Counted from the first letter of the stretch, positions 1 to 8,949 are shown. The stretch: DNA of 64,000 nucleotides from an uncultured Lentisphaerota bacterium (GCA_903889245.1 CAISWQ010000018.1:62001-126000), one strand, 5' to 3'. Numbers and translations are program-made. The notes: generated by a model not told the origin, from the sequence alone.

Positions 1-228
1 GTCGCGTCGCTGGGTCCAGGACGTGTCCACTTCATCGCATTGCACTTTCTTGCCCCAAGTCTTCAGGAAGGTGACGACCTCAACGTCGCCGGTCAGGGTG
101 GACATGTGGCGTTTGAGCAGTCGCACGAAGTGCTCCTGCCGCCGCCGTTGCGCGCTGATCTTCAGTTTGAGATGGATCACCCACGCCAGCAAAAGGCCGG
201 CGGCAATACACAGCATCAACGTCGTCAT
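1..228 (-). CDS. Hypothetical membrane-anchored protein (5' part only)
   Basis: An open frame starts with ATG at 228 on the minus strand and runs off the left edge, giving 76 visible codons. The N-terminus (MTTLMLCIAAGLLLAWVIHL) is one hydrophobic segment followed by a basic stretch (KLKISAQRRRQE), which looks like a single-pass inner-membrane anchor with the rest cytoplasmic, or an uncleaved signal. A weak AGGG precedes the start. It is divergent from the pilus operon. No family recognised; function cannot be assigned from this fragment. Confidence 0.55.
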   Translation of the reverse strand, partial: MTTLMLCIAAGLLLAWVIHLKLKISAQRRRQEHFVRLLKRHMSTLTGDVEVVTFLKTWGKKVQCDEVDTSWTQRRD

Positions 229-383
229 ATTGAACCCTGCGGCATTGTGGGCGCGCCGACCGTCTTGTCAATGGTCTTGTGCTGTCGCCAAGACTGGCCG
301 GCCGGAAAAAGCGTGACATCCTGCAGGGCGCATGGAATAAGAAGCACGGTTTTGCATGGCCTCACGAGGGTGGCGCGGTCGTC

Positions 384-1388
384 ATGAACTTGTTCAAACA
401 GAGTGCGGCAGCCAGGCGGCGGGTCCCCAACGAGGTGCTCGGTGTGGACTTGGGCGCGGCCGGCGTCAAGGTGGTCCGGTTGCGCAAGGGCAAGGAACAC
501 ATTGCCGTGGTGGCCGCCGACTTGCTGCCCCCCTTGGACACCACAGCCGGGCAATGGGTATTGCCGCCCAAGTTGATCACCAACTATGCCGCGGTGGCGT
601 TGTCTGGTCCGCAACACGTGGTGCGGCTGGTTACCGTTCCTGGGGTCGGCGAATCCGAGGCCGCCTTGGCGGCCAAATTGCAGGACATGGTCAAGGTCGA
701 AAGTGCGCAACGGTTTGCATTCCGGGTCTTGCGCGCGGTGCCGGGCAAGCGCGAGACGATGGTGTTGACCGTGGCCATGCCGGAAACCGAGGTGAAGCGG
801 GTTCTGGAGGTGTTGCCGCATGGCCCGCCAGCGGCGCTCTCGGTCGAGTATGCGGGCCTGGCGGCGTTGACGGCCTTCTTCCAAGGCCCGGGTAGCGACC
901 TCTATGAGGAAGCGGTGTGCTTCATCGAGACCGGTGCGACCTCAACCTTTGTGGCTTTTCTCAATAAGAACGTGCCGGTGTTGATCCGTACCATGGAACT
1001 GGGCGGGGAGAAACTGGTGTCCAATTTACAGGCCCAATGGGGTCTGGACCGCGAAACGGCGCTGGGCACGCTGGGACAAGGGGCGACTATTGACATCTCG
1101 CAACCCCTCCATGAACTGGCCGCCCCGTTTCTGCGCCAATTGAGCATCTCGCGCGACTTTGTGGAACGACAGGAAGGTTGTCGTATCAGTCGGGTCTTCC
1201 TGTCAGGCGGCTTGAGTCAGGTCAAGCAGTGGGGGCAGGCCATTCAGGACAGTATGGGTGTGCAGGCGCTGGCATGGGATCCCTTCGAGGCCCTGCAGAT
1301 CCCCGAACTACCCGAAACGGTCATGGGACAGAGTGGCAGATTCGCCTCCGCCATCGGGGCGGCCTTGGCCATTTTTGAGGAAGCATGA
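384..1388 (+). CDS. pilM: Type IV pilus assembly protein PilM (actin-like ATPase)
   Basis: Cytoplasmic actin-fold protein of the type IV pilus alignment complex, which binds the N-terminal tail of PilN. The actin-like phosphate-1 loop is visible near the N-terminus (LGVDLGAAGVKVVRL), and the C-terminal part carries the expected FLSGGLSQV segment. The protein is 334 aa, a usual PilM length. The frame is open further upstream, but I chose ATG 384 because it follows a GAGGGTGG Shine-Dalgarno and gives the typical MxLFK start. The stop overlaps the next start (ATGA at 1385), so pilM and pilN are translationally coupled. It is first in a pilM-N-O-P-lipoprotein-pilQ operon. The secretin partner makes a GspL-like alternative (type II secretion) possible but less likely. 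Confidence 0.85.
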   Translation: MNLFKQSAAARRRVPNEVLGVDLGAAGVKVVRLRKGKEHIAVVAADLLPPLDTTAGQWVLPPKLITNYAAVALSGPQHVVRLVTVPGVGESEAALAAKLQDMVKVESAQRFAFRVLRAVPGKRETMVLTVAMPETEVKRVLEVLPHGPPAALSVEYAGLAALTAFFQGPGSDLYEEAVCFIETGATSTFVAFLNKNVPVLIRTMELGGEKLVSNLQAQWGLDRETALGTLGQGATIDISQPLHELAAPFLRQLSISRDFVERQEGCRISRVFLSGGLSQVKQWGQAIQDSMGVQALAWDPFEALQIPELPETVMGQSGRFASAIGAALAIFEEA

Positions 1389-2062
1389 ACGTCCACGTCA
1401 ACCTTTTGCATGATGACGAACGGCGCTATCAGGGGTTGGTCAGCCGCAAGTTCATCATGCTGGCTTCCGTTGGTACTGTGGCAGGTGTGTTGGGTGTGTT
1501 GGGCAGTCTGGCCGGTTACAGTTTCTTTGGCGAGCGGCAGGAGTGGCAAACCTTGCAGGCGCAGTGGCAGCAGACCGAACCGCGCTACAAGAATTATTTA
1601 TCACAGCAACAAGGGCAGGGGCGCATCAAGGCGGTGGTCGGCGAACTCAATGGGTGGAACCGCGGCCGCCTGACCTTGAGTGCCTTCCTGCTGGAAGTCC
1701 AGCGGTTGGTTGCCCCCCATCCGCTCCAACTGACCCGTGTTTCCATCATGGGCGAAAGCACGTTTGTTCAGCCGCCGACACCCAGGGTGTCGCCTGCGGC
1801 CGCGACCAATGCCCCGCCGGCCAAACCGCCGCCGCCCATCCCGGCGCGGCTCTGGCGTGTGAGCATCATGGGCCGCGTCTATGGTCCGCAAGGGCACAGT
1901 GCGGTCGTTGCCCTGACTACACAACTCCAGCATACGCCCGGTCTCGCAGAAGTGTGGGACTCGGTGCGCCTGCAGAATCTTACGCGCGCGACCGGCAGTG
2001 AGCGGCGCGATGAACAGAGTTTTACCATCGAAGGCCTGACCAGGATGAGGAAGTGCGAGTGA
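1385..2062 (+). CDS. pilN: PilN-like pilus alignment-complex protein
   Basis: Bitopic inner-membrane protein of the type IV pilus machine, expected to bind PilM through its short cytoplasmic N-terminus (here MNVHVNLLHDDERRY, the PilN-type 'INLL' segment) and PilO through its periplasmic domain. One membrane segment lies at about residues 25-50, followed by a coiled region and a ferredoxin-like periplasmic domain interrupted by a Pro/Ala-rich stretch around residues 130-155. At 225 aa it is slightly longer than many PilN proteins because of that linker. It begins inside the pilM stop codon and overlaps the start of pilO, which indicates coupled translation and fixed stoichiometry. Confidence 0.75.
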   Translation: MNVHVNLLHDDERRYQGLVSRKFIMLASVGTVAGVLGVLGSLAGYSFFGERQEWQTLQAQWQQTEPRYKNYLSQQQGQGRIKAVVGELNGWNRGRLTLSAFLLEVQRLVAPHPLQLTRVSIMGESTFVQPPTPRVSPAAATNAPPAKPPPPIPARLWRVSIMGRVYGPQGHSAVVALTTQLQHTPGLAEVWDSVRLQNLTRATGSERRDEQSFTIEGLTRMRKCE

Positions 2063-2691
2063 AACTCAACTGGTCCAGCCTGACGAAGGAGCAGAAGCAG
2101 ATTGCGGCATTGATCGGCGTTGGTGTCTTGGTGGTTCTGGCCGCCCTCTATCAATTCGCGTTGGTGCCTTTGCTCGATAGCATCGAGCAACGGCGGCAGG
2201 AAACCACCAAACTGCGCGACGACCTCGCCCGCGCCACGACAGCGTTGAAGCAGGAGGTGCGGGCGCAAGCGGAAAGCCTTGCGCTCAAGGCCCAACTTGA
2301 CAAGCTGACGCAGACGTCCGTGGCACCTTACGGGAACACCTTTGCCTGGGTTACGGAACAACTTTTTCAGGCGGCCAAGGATACTGGCGTGGAACTGGAA
2401 GGTTTGAGTGGTGGTGGCCAACCGTTGGGCGCACCCACCACCACCGATCCGGCCGGGCGTACGTTCACCGCCTTCAGTGCGCAGATGACCCTGCAATGTA
2501 ATTATGGCGACCTCTTGCGTTTCCTCCGCTGCCTCGAAGACCGGAACCCGTTGGTTACCGTAATCAATCTTTCCATTGATGGCCGCGCACAAACTCCGGA
2601 ACGTCACCAGATGAGCCTTGCGCTGGAATGGCCGACCTGGATTCAGTCGCCCACGAATGCTCCTGTCGCCGGGAAGGCGGGCAAACCATGA
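2053..2691 (+). CDS. pilO: PilO-like pilus alignment-complex protein
   Basis: Inner-membrane partner of PilN. The visible order is a short cytoplasmic tail (MRVKLNWSSLTKEQKQ), a membrane segment around residues 18-38, a coiled coil rich in Arg/Glu (residues about 45-80) and a C-terminal periplasmic domain. This is the PilO layout, and 212 aa is normal for the family. Two starts are possible: ATG 2053, or GTG 2059 overlapping the pilN stop as GTGA; the second would match the coupling seen at the other joints of the operon. The stop in turn overlaps the next ATG. Confidence 0.75.
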   Translation: MRVKLNWSSLTKEQKQIAALIGVGVLVVLAALYQFALVPLLDSIEQRRQETTKLRDDLARATTALKQEVRAQAESLALKAQLDKLTQTSVAPYGNTFAWVTEQLFQAAKDTGVELEGLSGGGQPLGAPTTTDPAGRTFTAFSAQMTLQCNYGDLLRFLRCLEDRNPLVTVINLSIDGRAQTPERHQMSLALEWPTWIQSPTNAPVAGKAGKP

Positions 2692-3131
2692 AAAGAAATC
2701 AACAGCAGGGCTGGGAACTGGGCAGCCTGACCTTGGCGCTGTTGCTGGCAGCGCCTGCCTTGGGCGTGGAAAACGGGTCTACGAACGCACCGCTTTCGAC
2801 CGCTGACCTCGCGCTGCGCGACCCCTTCACCACGCCCTTTGCCCCTACCAAGCCGGTGACACCCATGTCGGTCATTCCAACAGCGATGCCACGCGTGATT
2901 CCAACTGTCCCCATGGCGCAAGTGGCACCACCGCCGGACCATTCTGGTGAGCTGCGCGCCGCCTTGCAGGTGCAGGGCTTCCTGAAACAAGGTGACCGGC
3001 AGTTGGCCATGGTTGGCGGGCGACTGGTGGGCGTGGGCGGAGTGTTACAGGCGCGCGTGGGTGAAAAAGTGTACCGGTTCCGTGTGCTTTCGATCCAAGG
3101 GACGGCGGTCAAATTCGAGCCGCTGCCATGA
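2688..3131 (+). CDS. PilP-like periplasmic pilus protein
   Basis: Small exported protein in the PilP position of the operon, between pilO and the secretin gene. It has a signal-like N-terminus (hydrophobic LTLALLLAAPAL after basic residues), a long Pro/Thr/Val-rich disordered linker (about residues 50-90) and a compact C-terminal beta domain ending in YRFRVLSIQGTAVKFEPL. PilP/GspC-type homology-region domains have this arrangement and dock on the secretin N-domains. I use ATG 2688, which overlaps the pilO stop (ATGA). PilP is often a lipoprotein; no lipobox cysteine is visible here. The family call rests on position and architecture rather than on a diagnostic motif. Confidence 0.5.
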   Translation: MKRNQQQGWELGSLTLALLLAAPALGVENGSTNAPLSTADLALRDPFTTPFAPTKPVTPMSVIPTAMPRVIPTVPMAQVAPPPDHSGELRAALQVQGFLKQGDRQLAMVGGRLVGVGGVLQARVGEKVYRFRVLSIQGTAVKFEPLP

Positions 3132-3156
3132 GTGTGTTTCAACCAGGAGCAGGACG

Positions 3157-3804
3157 ATGAAGACAAAAGGGTTGTTGCTGATAGTCGGGTTGGTTTTGGG
3201 GACGGCGTTGTTGGTGGGGCTGCCGGGTTGCGAGGGCAGCGGCAGTCCCGATACGGGTGATCTGGATTCCTACTTTGCCAACAATCCTTTTGTTTCCGAC
3301 CCGCGCGATCCCACGTCGCCGCATGACTTGGACGTCACGCCGGCCAGCGCGATGATTTCCTATATTGGCCAAGCGGTGTCCTTCACGGTCAAGGGCGGTC
3401 GGCCGGTCTATCATTGGGATGTGGTCAACGGCAACGGTGCCATCACCGGTTCACCGGGTGATGGTGGGCAGGCGGTCTATACGGCCAATACGGTCGCCGA
3501 AAACTCCATTGTTGTCTATGACGCACAGGGGCACTCTGCCATTGCCTATATCACCTCCACGGCCACCAACGCGTTAACCATTTCCCCGACAACCGTCACG
3601 TTGACCAACAATTCCGCCGTGGCGGTGTTTGCCGCCGGCAACGGCCGGCCGCCGTATACATGGAGTGTGCTCAATGTTAATGGAGCCCTGAACACCACCG
3701 TCGGCACGAGCGTTATCTACACGCGCTCGGCGGCCGGTGACAATGCCGTGACCGTAACCGATGCCGCTGGCAGCAGTGCCAGCGCCGCAGTCCATCAACC
3801 CTAA
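3157..3804 (+). CDS. Lipoprotein with two Ig-like repeats, in the pilus operon
   Basis: A lipoprotein signal peptide is clear: basic N-terminus, hydrophobic core and the lipobox LPGC with Cys at residue 25. The mature part contains two similar beta-rich repeats of about 80 residues, each with a G(R)PxYxW motif (GGRPVYHWDV and NGRPPYTWSV) and each ending in a segment like NSIVVYDAQGHSA / NAVTVTDAAGSSA. This is an Ig-like or BIg-type tandem. It lies between the pilP-like gene and the secretin gene, 10 bases from the latter, and has its own AGGAG. A role as a secretin pilotin or a surface component of the pilus is plausible but inferred from position only. Confidence 0.6.
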   Translation: MKTKGLLLIVGLVLGTALLVGLPGCEGSGSPDTGDLDSYFANNPFVSDPRDPTSPHDLDVTPASAMISYIGQAVSFTVKGGRPVYHWDVVNGNGAITGSPGDGGQAVYTANTVAENSIVVYDAQGHSAIAYITSTATNALTISPTTVTLTNNSAVAVFAAGNGRPPYTWSVLNVNGALNTTVGTSVIYTRSAAGDNAVTVTDAAGSSASAAVHQP

Positions 3805-3814
3805 GGAGACGACG

Positions 3815-5632
3815 ATGAACTTCTCCACCCTCCTGTGCGTAATGCTCGTGTTGGCCACTTTGGCGCGGGCGCAGTTGCCCGGTCCCGCCGTACCGCAACC
3901 CCCGCCGCGCACCGTACCGGATGCCCCGGCGCCTGCCGTGCCCGCAGCGCCGCCAGAGGTGTTTAGACCTCCGACACCCGCCATGGTCGCCGCCCCGGTC
4001 CCCGCCAAGACTGTCACCATCACCACGGAGAATCAGGTCCCCGGCGGACTGACGGTGACGACCAATCAGGCCAGCCAGAATCTGATTTCGGTTCAGTTCG
4101 AGCACGCCCCGTTGACCGAGGTGATCCGCGCGTTCACGGTGATTTCCGGTGCAAACATCGTGTTGGGTACCAACGGGCACGAGACGGTTACCTTGAGCAT
4201 GAAGGATGTTGAGTGGGAGCCGGCCTTGCGCGCCATCCTCGACTCCGCCGGCAAGACGCTGATCATGAAGACTCCGGGCATCTTTGTGGTCGGGTCCAAG
4301 GCCGATCTGGCGAATGAACCGGTCACGGTGGAAACCATCCAGTGCAAATACATCATGGCCCAAGCCGTCTCGCCGATGGTGGAGAAAATGCTGGTCGGCT
4401 CTAATACCAGCGTGGCGGTTATCACGGCGGCCAACGCCCTGCTGGTCAAGGCCATGCCCAGCAACATCACCGATATTCGCAAGCTGGTTGACACCATTGA
4501 CCAGCCTCGTCAACAGGTCTTCATCGAGGCCAAGTTTGTCGAGTTGAATGATCAGGCGATCAAGGATATTGGCATCAACTGGCAGTCACTGGCGGGATAT
4601 GGCCTGTCCGTCAATAACTTGGTTTGGAGCCGCTCTGAAAACCGCGATACGACCAAGTCCACGTCCTCCAAGAGCGCCCAGTGGGATAAGAGGCAGAACA
4701 CGGACACGCAGAGCAAGTTTTACGACATGAACAATCAGCAGTTTGAGAATAAGACCACCAGTTTTCAGGAGGGGCCCGGAGGCACGGTGATCGAAAACGA
4801 AACCATTACGCCTACGCGCAGCGTGATTGACGCCATTGACCGCGGCCGGAACGTTACCAAGGATGTCGAGGATTCCTTCAAGATGACCATCGCCGACGCG
4901 CGTGCCGCTGTGTTGAGTGCTGATGCATTCTCCGTTGTCTTGAGCGCGCTCAAACAGAACATCGGCGCGACCATCGTCTCCAATCCACGCCTGCTGGTCG
5001 CCAGCGGCCAAAAAGCCACGATCCACGTGGGCGAAGACCGTCCTTATGCCAGGAAGAGCACCACCCAGCAGGGCACCGGTGGCAATAGTACGCAGTCCGA
5101 GATTGACCAGATCAAGACCGGTGTTGAGCTCAACGTTACGCCTACGGTCAACATGGCCAGCAATATCACGTTGAAGATTGTGCCCCGCTTGAGCCGCGTC
5201 ACGGGTACGGTCACCATTGATGGCAACGAAGTGCCGATCCTGACTACGCGCGACGTGGACTCCGAGTTCAATGTGGACAGCGGCCGGACTGTGGCCATCG
5301 GCGGCCTGACCACCCATGCCGATCGCGAAAAGGTCAGCAAAATCCCGCTGCTCGGCGACATCCCGCTGCTGGGCAAGTATCTGTTCTCCCATACCCACAC
5401 CGAGAAGGTACAGGACGAGGTCATCATCTTCGTCTCTGTCGGCGTGGTCCGCGCCGAGCAAATCAAGGAAAGCGAAGGTATCCCCTCGACCGGCCAGTTG
5501 ATCCACCGTTACCAGCTCAAGGCCAAAGCGGAGGAAACCGAGGCCAAGAAGGCGCTCGAAGCCGAGGCGAAGCAGCTTAAGGAAGCGCAGCAGAAGAAAG
5601 AAAACCCCGGCCGCCGCGCGCTGTTCGAATGA
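3815..5632 (+). CDS. pilQ: Type IV pilus secretin PilQ
   Basis: Outer-membrane secretin that forms the gated channel for the pilus. Visible parts are a signal peptide (residues 1-19), a Pro/Ala linker, a secretin N-domain near residues 85-150 (ISVQFEHAPLTEVIRAF), a second N-domain ending in IDQPRQQVFIEAKFVE, and the C-terminal secretin domain with SNPRLLVASGQKATI and the family signature VAIGGLTTHADREKVSKIPL followed by LGDIPLLGKYLF. The last 70 residues are a Lys/Glu/Ala coiled coil after the barrel, which is unusual. An insertion rich in Ser/Asn/Gln (about residues 275-340) interrupts the domain before the barrel. ATG 3815 follows AAGGAGAC. The neighbouring HtrA gene converges, with only three bases between the stops. 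Confidence 0.88.
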   Translation: MNFSTLLCVMLVLATLARAQLPGPAVPQPPPRTVPDAPAPAVPAAPPEVFRPPTPAMVAAPVPAKTVTITTENQVPGGLTVTTNQASQNLISVQFEHAPLTEVIRAFTVISGANIVLGTNGHETVTLSMKDVEWEPALRAILDSAGKTLIMKTPGIFVVGSKADLANEPVTVETIQCKYIMAQAVSPMVEKMLVGSNTSVAVITAANALLVKAMPSNITDIRKLVDTIDQPRQQVFIEAKFVELNDQAIKDIGINWQSLAGYGLSVNNLVWSRSENRDTTKSTSSKSAQWDKRQNTDTQSKFYDMNNQQFENKTTSFQEGPGGTVIENETITPTRSVIDAIDRGRNVTKDVEDSFKMTIADARAAVLSADAFSVVLSALKQNIGATIVSNPRLLVASGQKATIHVGEDRPYARKSTTQQGTGGNSTQSEIDQIKTGVELNVTPTVNMASNITLKIVPRLSRVTGTVTIDGNEVPILTTRDVDSEFNVDSGRTVAIGGLTTHADREKVSKIPLLGDIPLLGKYLFSHTHTEKVQDEVIIFVSVGVVRAEQIKESEGIPSTGQLIHRYQLKAKAEETEAKKALEAEAKQLKEAQQKKENPGRRALFE

Positions 5633-5635
5633 GCC

Positions 5636-7438
5636 CTACTCGTTGTCGCGCGCGGTGCGGTAGAGGGCCTTGAGAAAGTCGCGGACGGTGGCGCGGTCGA
5701 AGCCGGTCGTAGTCACGAGCTTGCCATCGGTCTCCACGCTCTTGCCGGTGTAGTTGGCCTTCAGCTTGATCAACTCGGCGGAGTCGTCCTTGCTCGTGGT
5801 CAGTTTCTTGCCGGCGATGGTGGGGATGGCCTTGGCGAGCACGATGGCGGAGGGGCCGACGGCGGCGACGATCTTTTTCGCGGCGTACGCTTCCTTGACG
5901 AGACGCAGGGTCTCGGCATCGTTCCCCAACTCGCGCCCGCCCGCGCCGCCGGCCAGCAGGATCATCGAGAAATCGGCGGCGTTGAGCTTGGCGCCGGGGC
6001 CGGCCGTGGTGACGGTGGCGCCGCTGGCGACCAGCTCGCGCCGCAGCAGCTCGGCATATTCGTGGTCGCGGGTCGGGACGAGCAGCGCGACCTTGCTGCC
6101 GCGCTGGCCGTAGTAGGGCGCGAGCGCGGTGACGAGCGTGAACTTGCCGCGCACATGGGTCAGTTCAATCGCCTTGGCATGCGCGGCGAGCTGCGCCTCA
6201 AGTGCGCGCTGGAAGGCGGGCACGTCGGGTGTAGGCTGGCCGGCGACGTGGGTGATGATGTCGAACTCCTTCAGCCCGGCCTTGCCCGCGGGGTCGGTGG
6301 GGCGGGCGGTGCTGACGAGCACACCGCTGGCGTCGGACAACCGGAAGAGAAGGCGGCTCAAGCTGACGACCTGGCGGACGCCGAGGCCGAGCGCGTCATA
6401 CCGGTGCTCCACGATTTCGCCGGCGTGATAGCGCCACTTGGGCAGCGGCTCCATCGCTTCCAGCTTCGCCTTGAGCGTCAGGCGCTGCCGGGCGGTCGCC
6501 GGCCCGCGCAAGACCGTGAAGGTGATGTCCGTGCCGGGCTTGCGGATGGTCAGCTCCCAGTTGTAGTCGAGCAACTCGGCCTGCGTCCGCGCGGAACACG
6601 GCTGGCCATCGGTCTCGATGATGATGTCGCCCTCGCGCAGGCCGGCCTGGTAGGCGGCGGAGTTGCGCAGCACGGCGCTGACCAGGATGCCCTTGTCCGC
6701 CTTGAGGCCGCGGGCGAGCTCGGCGTAGAGCTCGCTGGTCATGTAAACGGGCAAATCGGCGCGCACGAAGCGGCCGTGCGCGAGGAAGCTCTCCTTGAGC
6801 GCGAGCGCCACGTGGATGGGAATGGTGAAGCCGAGGTTGTTGGCGCCGGACTGGCCGTAGGTGTTGAGGCCGAGCACGCGGCCCTCGTGGTCGAAGAGCG
6901 GGCCACCGCTATTGCCGGGATTGATCGCGGCATCGGTCTGGAACACCTTGGTCTCCGTGCCCAGGTCGGTGCGCTCGACGTTGCTCAAGATGCCGCGCGT
7001 GAACGTGCGCTTGAGGCCCAGCGGCATGCCGACGGCGAAGCAGCGCTGGCCGATCTGTACGCGGCGCGAGTCGGCGAACTCCACCGCCTGGAGCGGGCGG
7101 CTGGCCTCGATCTTGAGCAGCGCGACATCCGGGTCCATCGAGAAACCGATGACCTTGGCCGGGAATTTCTGCTCGTCGTTGAGGATGACCGTGATGGATT
7201 TGGCGGTCTGCATCGGGTCTTCCTCGTCATCGCCGCGGACGACGTGGCCGTTGGTGAGGATGTAGCCATCGCGGGTGATGATAAAGCCGCTGCCGCCGGC
7301 GCGCTCGTGCTGGATGGCGACGACGGCGGGGTCCACCTTCTTGACGATTTCGTCGGGGATGTCCTGTGTGGCCGGGGCCTGGGCGCGCGCGAGGCCGGCG
7401 AGCAACGCGGAGAGCAAAAGGTAGAGCCGGATGTTCAT
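5636..7438 (-). CDS. HtrA-type serine protease fused to two PDZ and a DJ-1/PfpI domain
   Basis: Exported DegP/HtrA-like protease. Signal peptide to about residue 19, then a trypsin-like domain with the full triad: His65 (TNGHVV), Asp104 (DPDVALLKI) and Ser177 (GNSGGPLF). PDZ domains follow at about 235-330 (ILVSAVLRNSAAYQAGLREG) and 365-430 (PTDPAGKAGLKEFDII). The last 150 residues are a third module resembling the DJ-1/PfpI glutamine-amidotransferase-like fold (SKVALLVPTRDHEY, ILLAGGAGG, and the closing TGFDRATVRDFLKAL). The nucleophile Cys of that family (CHGP) is missing: the site reads AVGPSA, so the module may bind rather than catalyse. The gene overlaps the upstream lipoprotein gene as ATGA, so the two are co-translated. 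HtrA proteases normally stop after the PDZ domains. Confidence 0.85.
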   Translation of the reverse strand: MNIRLYLLLSALLAGLARAQAPATQDIPDEIVKKVDPAVVAIQHERAGGSGFIITRDGYILTNGHVVRGDDEEDPMQTAKSITVILNDEQKFPAKVIGFSMDPDVALLKIEASRPLQAVEFADSRRVQIGQRCFAVGMPLGLKRTFTRGILSNVERTDLGTETKVFQTDAAINPGNSGGPLFDHEGRVLGLNTYGQSGANNLGFTIPIHVALALKESFLAHGRFVRADLPVYMTSELYAELARGLKADKGILVSAVLRNSAAYQAGLREGDIIIETDGQPCSARTQAELLDYNWELTIRKPGTDITFTVLRGPATARQRLTLKAKLEAMEPLPKWRYHAGEIVEHRYDALGLGVRQVVSLSRLLFRLSDASGVLVSTARPTDPAGKAGLKEFDIITHVAGQPTPDVPAFQRALEAQLAAHAKAIELTHVRGKFTLVTALAPYYGQRGSKVALLVPTRDHEYAELLRRELVASGATVTTAGPGAKLNAADFSMILLAGGAGGRELGNDAETLRLVKEAYAAKKIVAAVGPSAIVLAKAIPTIAGKKLTTSKDDSAELIKLKANYTGKSVETDGKLVTTTGFDRATVRDFLKALYRTARDNE

Positions 7439-8841
7439 TGTTTGTCTCCGTGATCTTTTTCGCCGATGGCGAGGTTGAGGCCGGCGTAACCGGTCATGCG
7501 GCCGCGCTGATATTTGACGAGCACGACCGGCGGCCGCGCGCGCCGGATGGCCTCGAGCACCTTGCCGAACGCGGCGACATTGGCGGTCGGCACCCCGGCA
7601 AGTTCCAAGATGACATCGTCCTTGGCGATCAGCGTCTGGCGCAGCGTGCCGCTCGTGGCCGCGGGGCTGCCGCGATGCACCTCGGTCACGAGCACGCCGC
7701 GGTCGGCGAACAGGTTGCGGGTATAGACCTCGCTATCGCTGATGCCGGAGACCGTGACGCCCAGGTCCTCTGCACGCAGCACCGGCTGTTCGGGCAGCTT
7801 GCCAAACGTCCCGCCCAGCTCGACCGGCGCGTTATTACGCAAGACCGTGACGCTGAATTTCTCGCCGACGCGCGGGTGGAGCGACTTCAGGAAATATTCG
7901 TGCGCACGCACGCCGGAGAGGCGTAGCGGCTTGCCGTTGAGCGCGGTGATCAGGTCGCCATCGCGCACGCCGGCGTTGGCGGCGGAGCCGCCCTTGACGG
8001 CGTGCGCCACCCAGAGGCCGCTCGGCGTCAGGTTCTTGGCCTTGGCGTATTCCTTGTTGATCGGTTCGAGGATGGAACCGAACCAGCCCTTTTTTTTCTT
8101 CTCGTCGTCCGGCGACTTGGCGCCGGCGGCCTCGGCGAGGAAGGTCTTGAGGTCGTCGCGCAGATCGCTCGCGGCGAGCACCATGCCGCCATCGAGGATG
8201 CCGGCCCACTGGCCGTTGAGGTTGACCACCAGCGCGCCGGCGGAACTGGTGAACGAGAGGTTGAGCAGGAACCGCCGGTGGCGGCCGGCCATCTCGCCCT
8301 GGCAGACGACGAGCGTGGAGAGTTTCTGATAGTCGGCCGTTTCGTCGGTCGGCCGGACGATCACCGCCCACTCGCCGACCGCCAGATCGGCGTTCTGGCT
8401 CACGTCGAGCGGCACGAAGGTCGCGTCGGCATCCAGCTTGAGGATGGTCATGCCGAGCGTCTCATCGGTCTTGAGCGGGCGCGCCGCATATTCATTCTCG
8501 CCGATGAACACGGTGATGCGGCTATCGTCATCGGCCTTGATGACCGACGGGATCAGCACGTGGCCGCGGGCGGTCAGGACCGCGCCGCACATCGTCGTTG
8601 CGCCCGAACTGCCGCCGATACGGATGACGCCGGGGGTGCTCTGCGGCGCCTGCGCCGCCGTGCCCTTGGCGATTTTCACCAGCGCGATGCTGGGCTCCAC
8701 CTTCTTGCCGGCGACCGCCGCCGCCTGTTGCAGCGCGGCGAAGACGGCCTGGCCCTCGGCTGCTGTGCGGGGGTGGGGCGTGGCGCAGCCGGCGGCCAAC
8801 AGGGCGCAACCGGCAAGCAACCCGATAATTTTTCTATGCAT
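7435..8841 (-). CDS. HtrA-like lipoprotein, probably a pseudo-protease with PDZ domains
   Basis: The signal peptide ends in a lipobox (LLAAGC, Cys19), so the protein should be lipid-anchored. Residues 50-235 resemble a trypsin-like HtrA domain, but the catalytic signature is eroded: the segment matching GYILTNGHVV reads GHVLIPSVIK, and that matching DVALLKI reads LGMTILKL; a serine remains at TSSAGALVV. Two PDZ-like domains follow (GSAANAGVRDGDLITALNGK and a second one ending in DDVILELAG). It is the first gene of a two-gene unit with the active HtrA downstream. A regulatory or chaperone role for the active protease is an inference from this pairing. A GAGGAG Shine-Dalgarno and a strong promoter (8890-8917) lie upstream. 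Confidence 0.7.
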   Translation of the reverse strand: MHRKIIGLLAGCALLAAGCATPHPRTAAEGQAVFAALQQAAAVAGKKVEPSIALVKIAKGTAAQAPQSTPGVIRIGGSSGATTMCGAVLTARGHVLIPSVIKADDDSRITVFIGENEYAARPLKTDETLGMTILKLDADATFVPLDVSQNADLAVGEWAVIVRPTDETADYQKLSTLVVCQGEMAGRHRRFLLNLSFTSSAGALVVNLNGQWAGILDGGMVLAASDLRDDLKTFLAEAAGAKSPDDEKKKKGWFGSILEPINKEYAKAKNLTPSGLWVAHAVKGGSAANAGVRDGDLITALNGKPLRLSGVRAHEYFLKSLHPRVGEKFSVTVLRNNAPVELGGTFGKLPEQPVLRAEDLGVTVSGISDSEVYTRNLFADRGVLVTEVHRGSPAATSGTLRQTLIAKDDVILELAGVPTANVAAFGKVLEAIRRARPPVVLVKYQRGRMTGYAGLNLAIGEKDHGDKQ

Positions 8842-8889
8842 GTGCTGTTCTCCTCTGGCAGGACTGGCACCATGTATTTGTGTGCCGCG

Positions 8890-8917
8890 ATTCTACGGTT
8901 TAGCCGCTGTGGGTCAA
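8890..8917 (-). promoter_or_regulatory. Sigma-70-type promoter of the HtrA pair
   Basis: On the minus strand TTGACC and TAGAAT are separated by 16 bases. The expected start point is about 40 bases before the lipoprotein start codon at 8841. Confidence 0.6.
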
Positions 8918-8949
8918 GGATGGGGTGGCTTTTACACAAGATATTGCGG

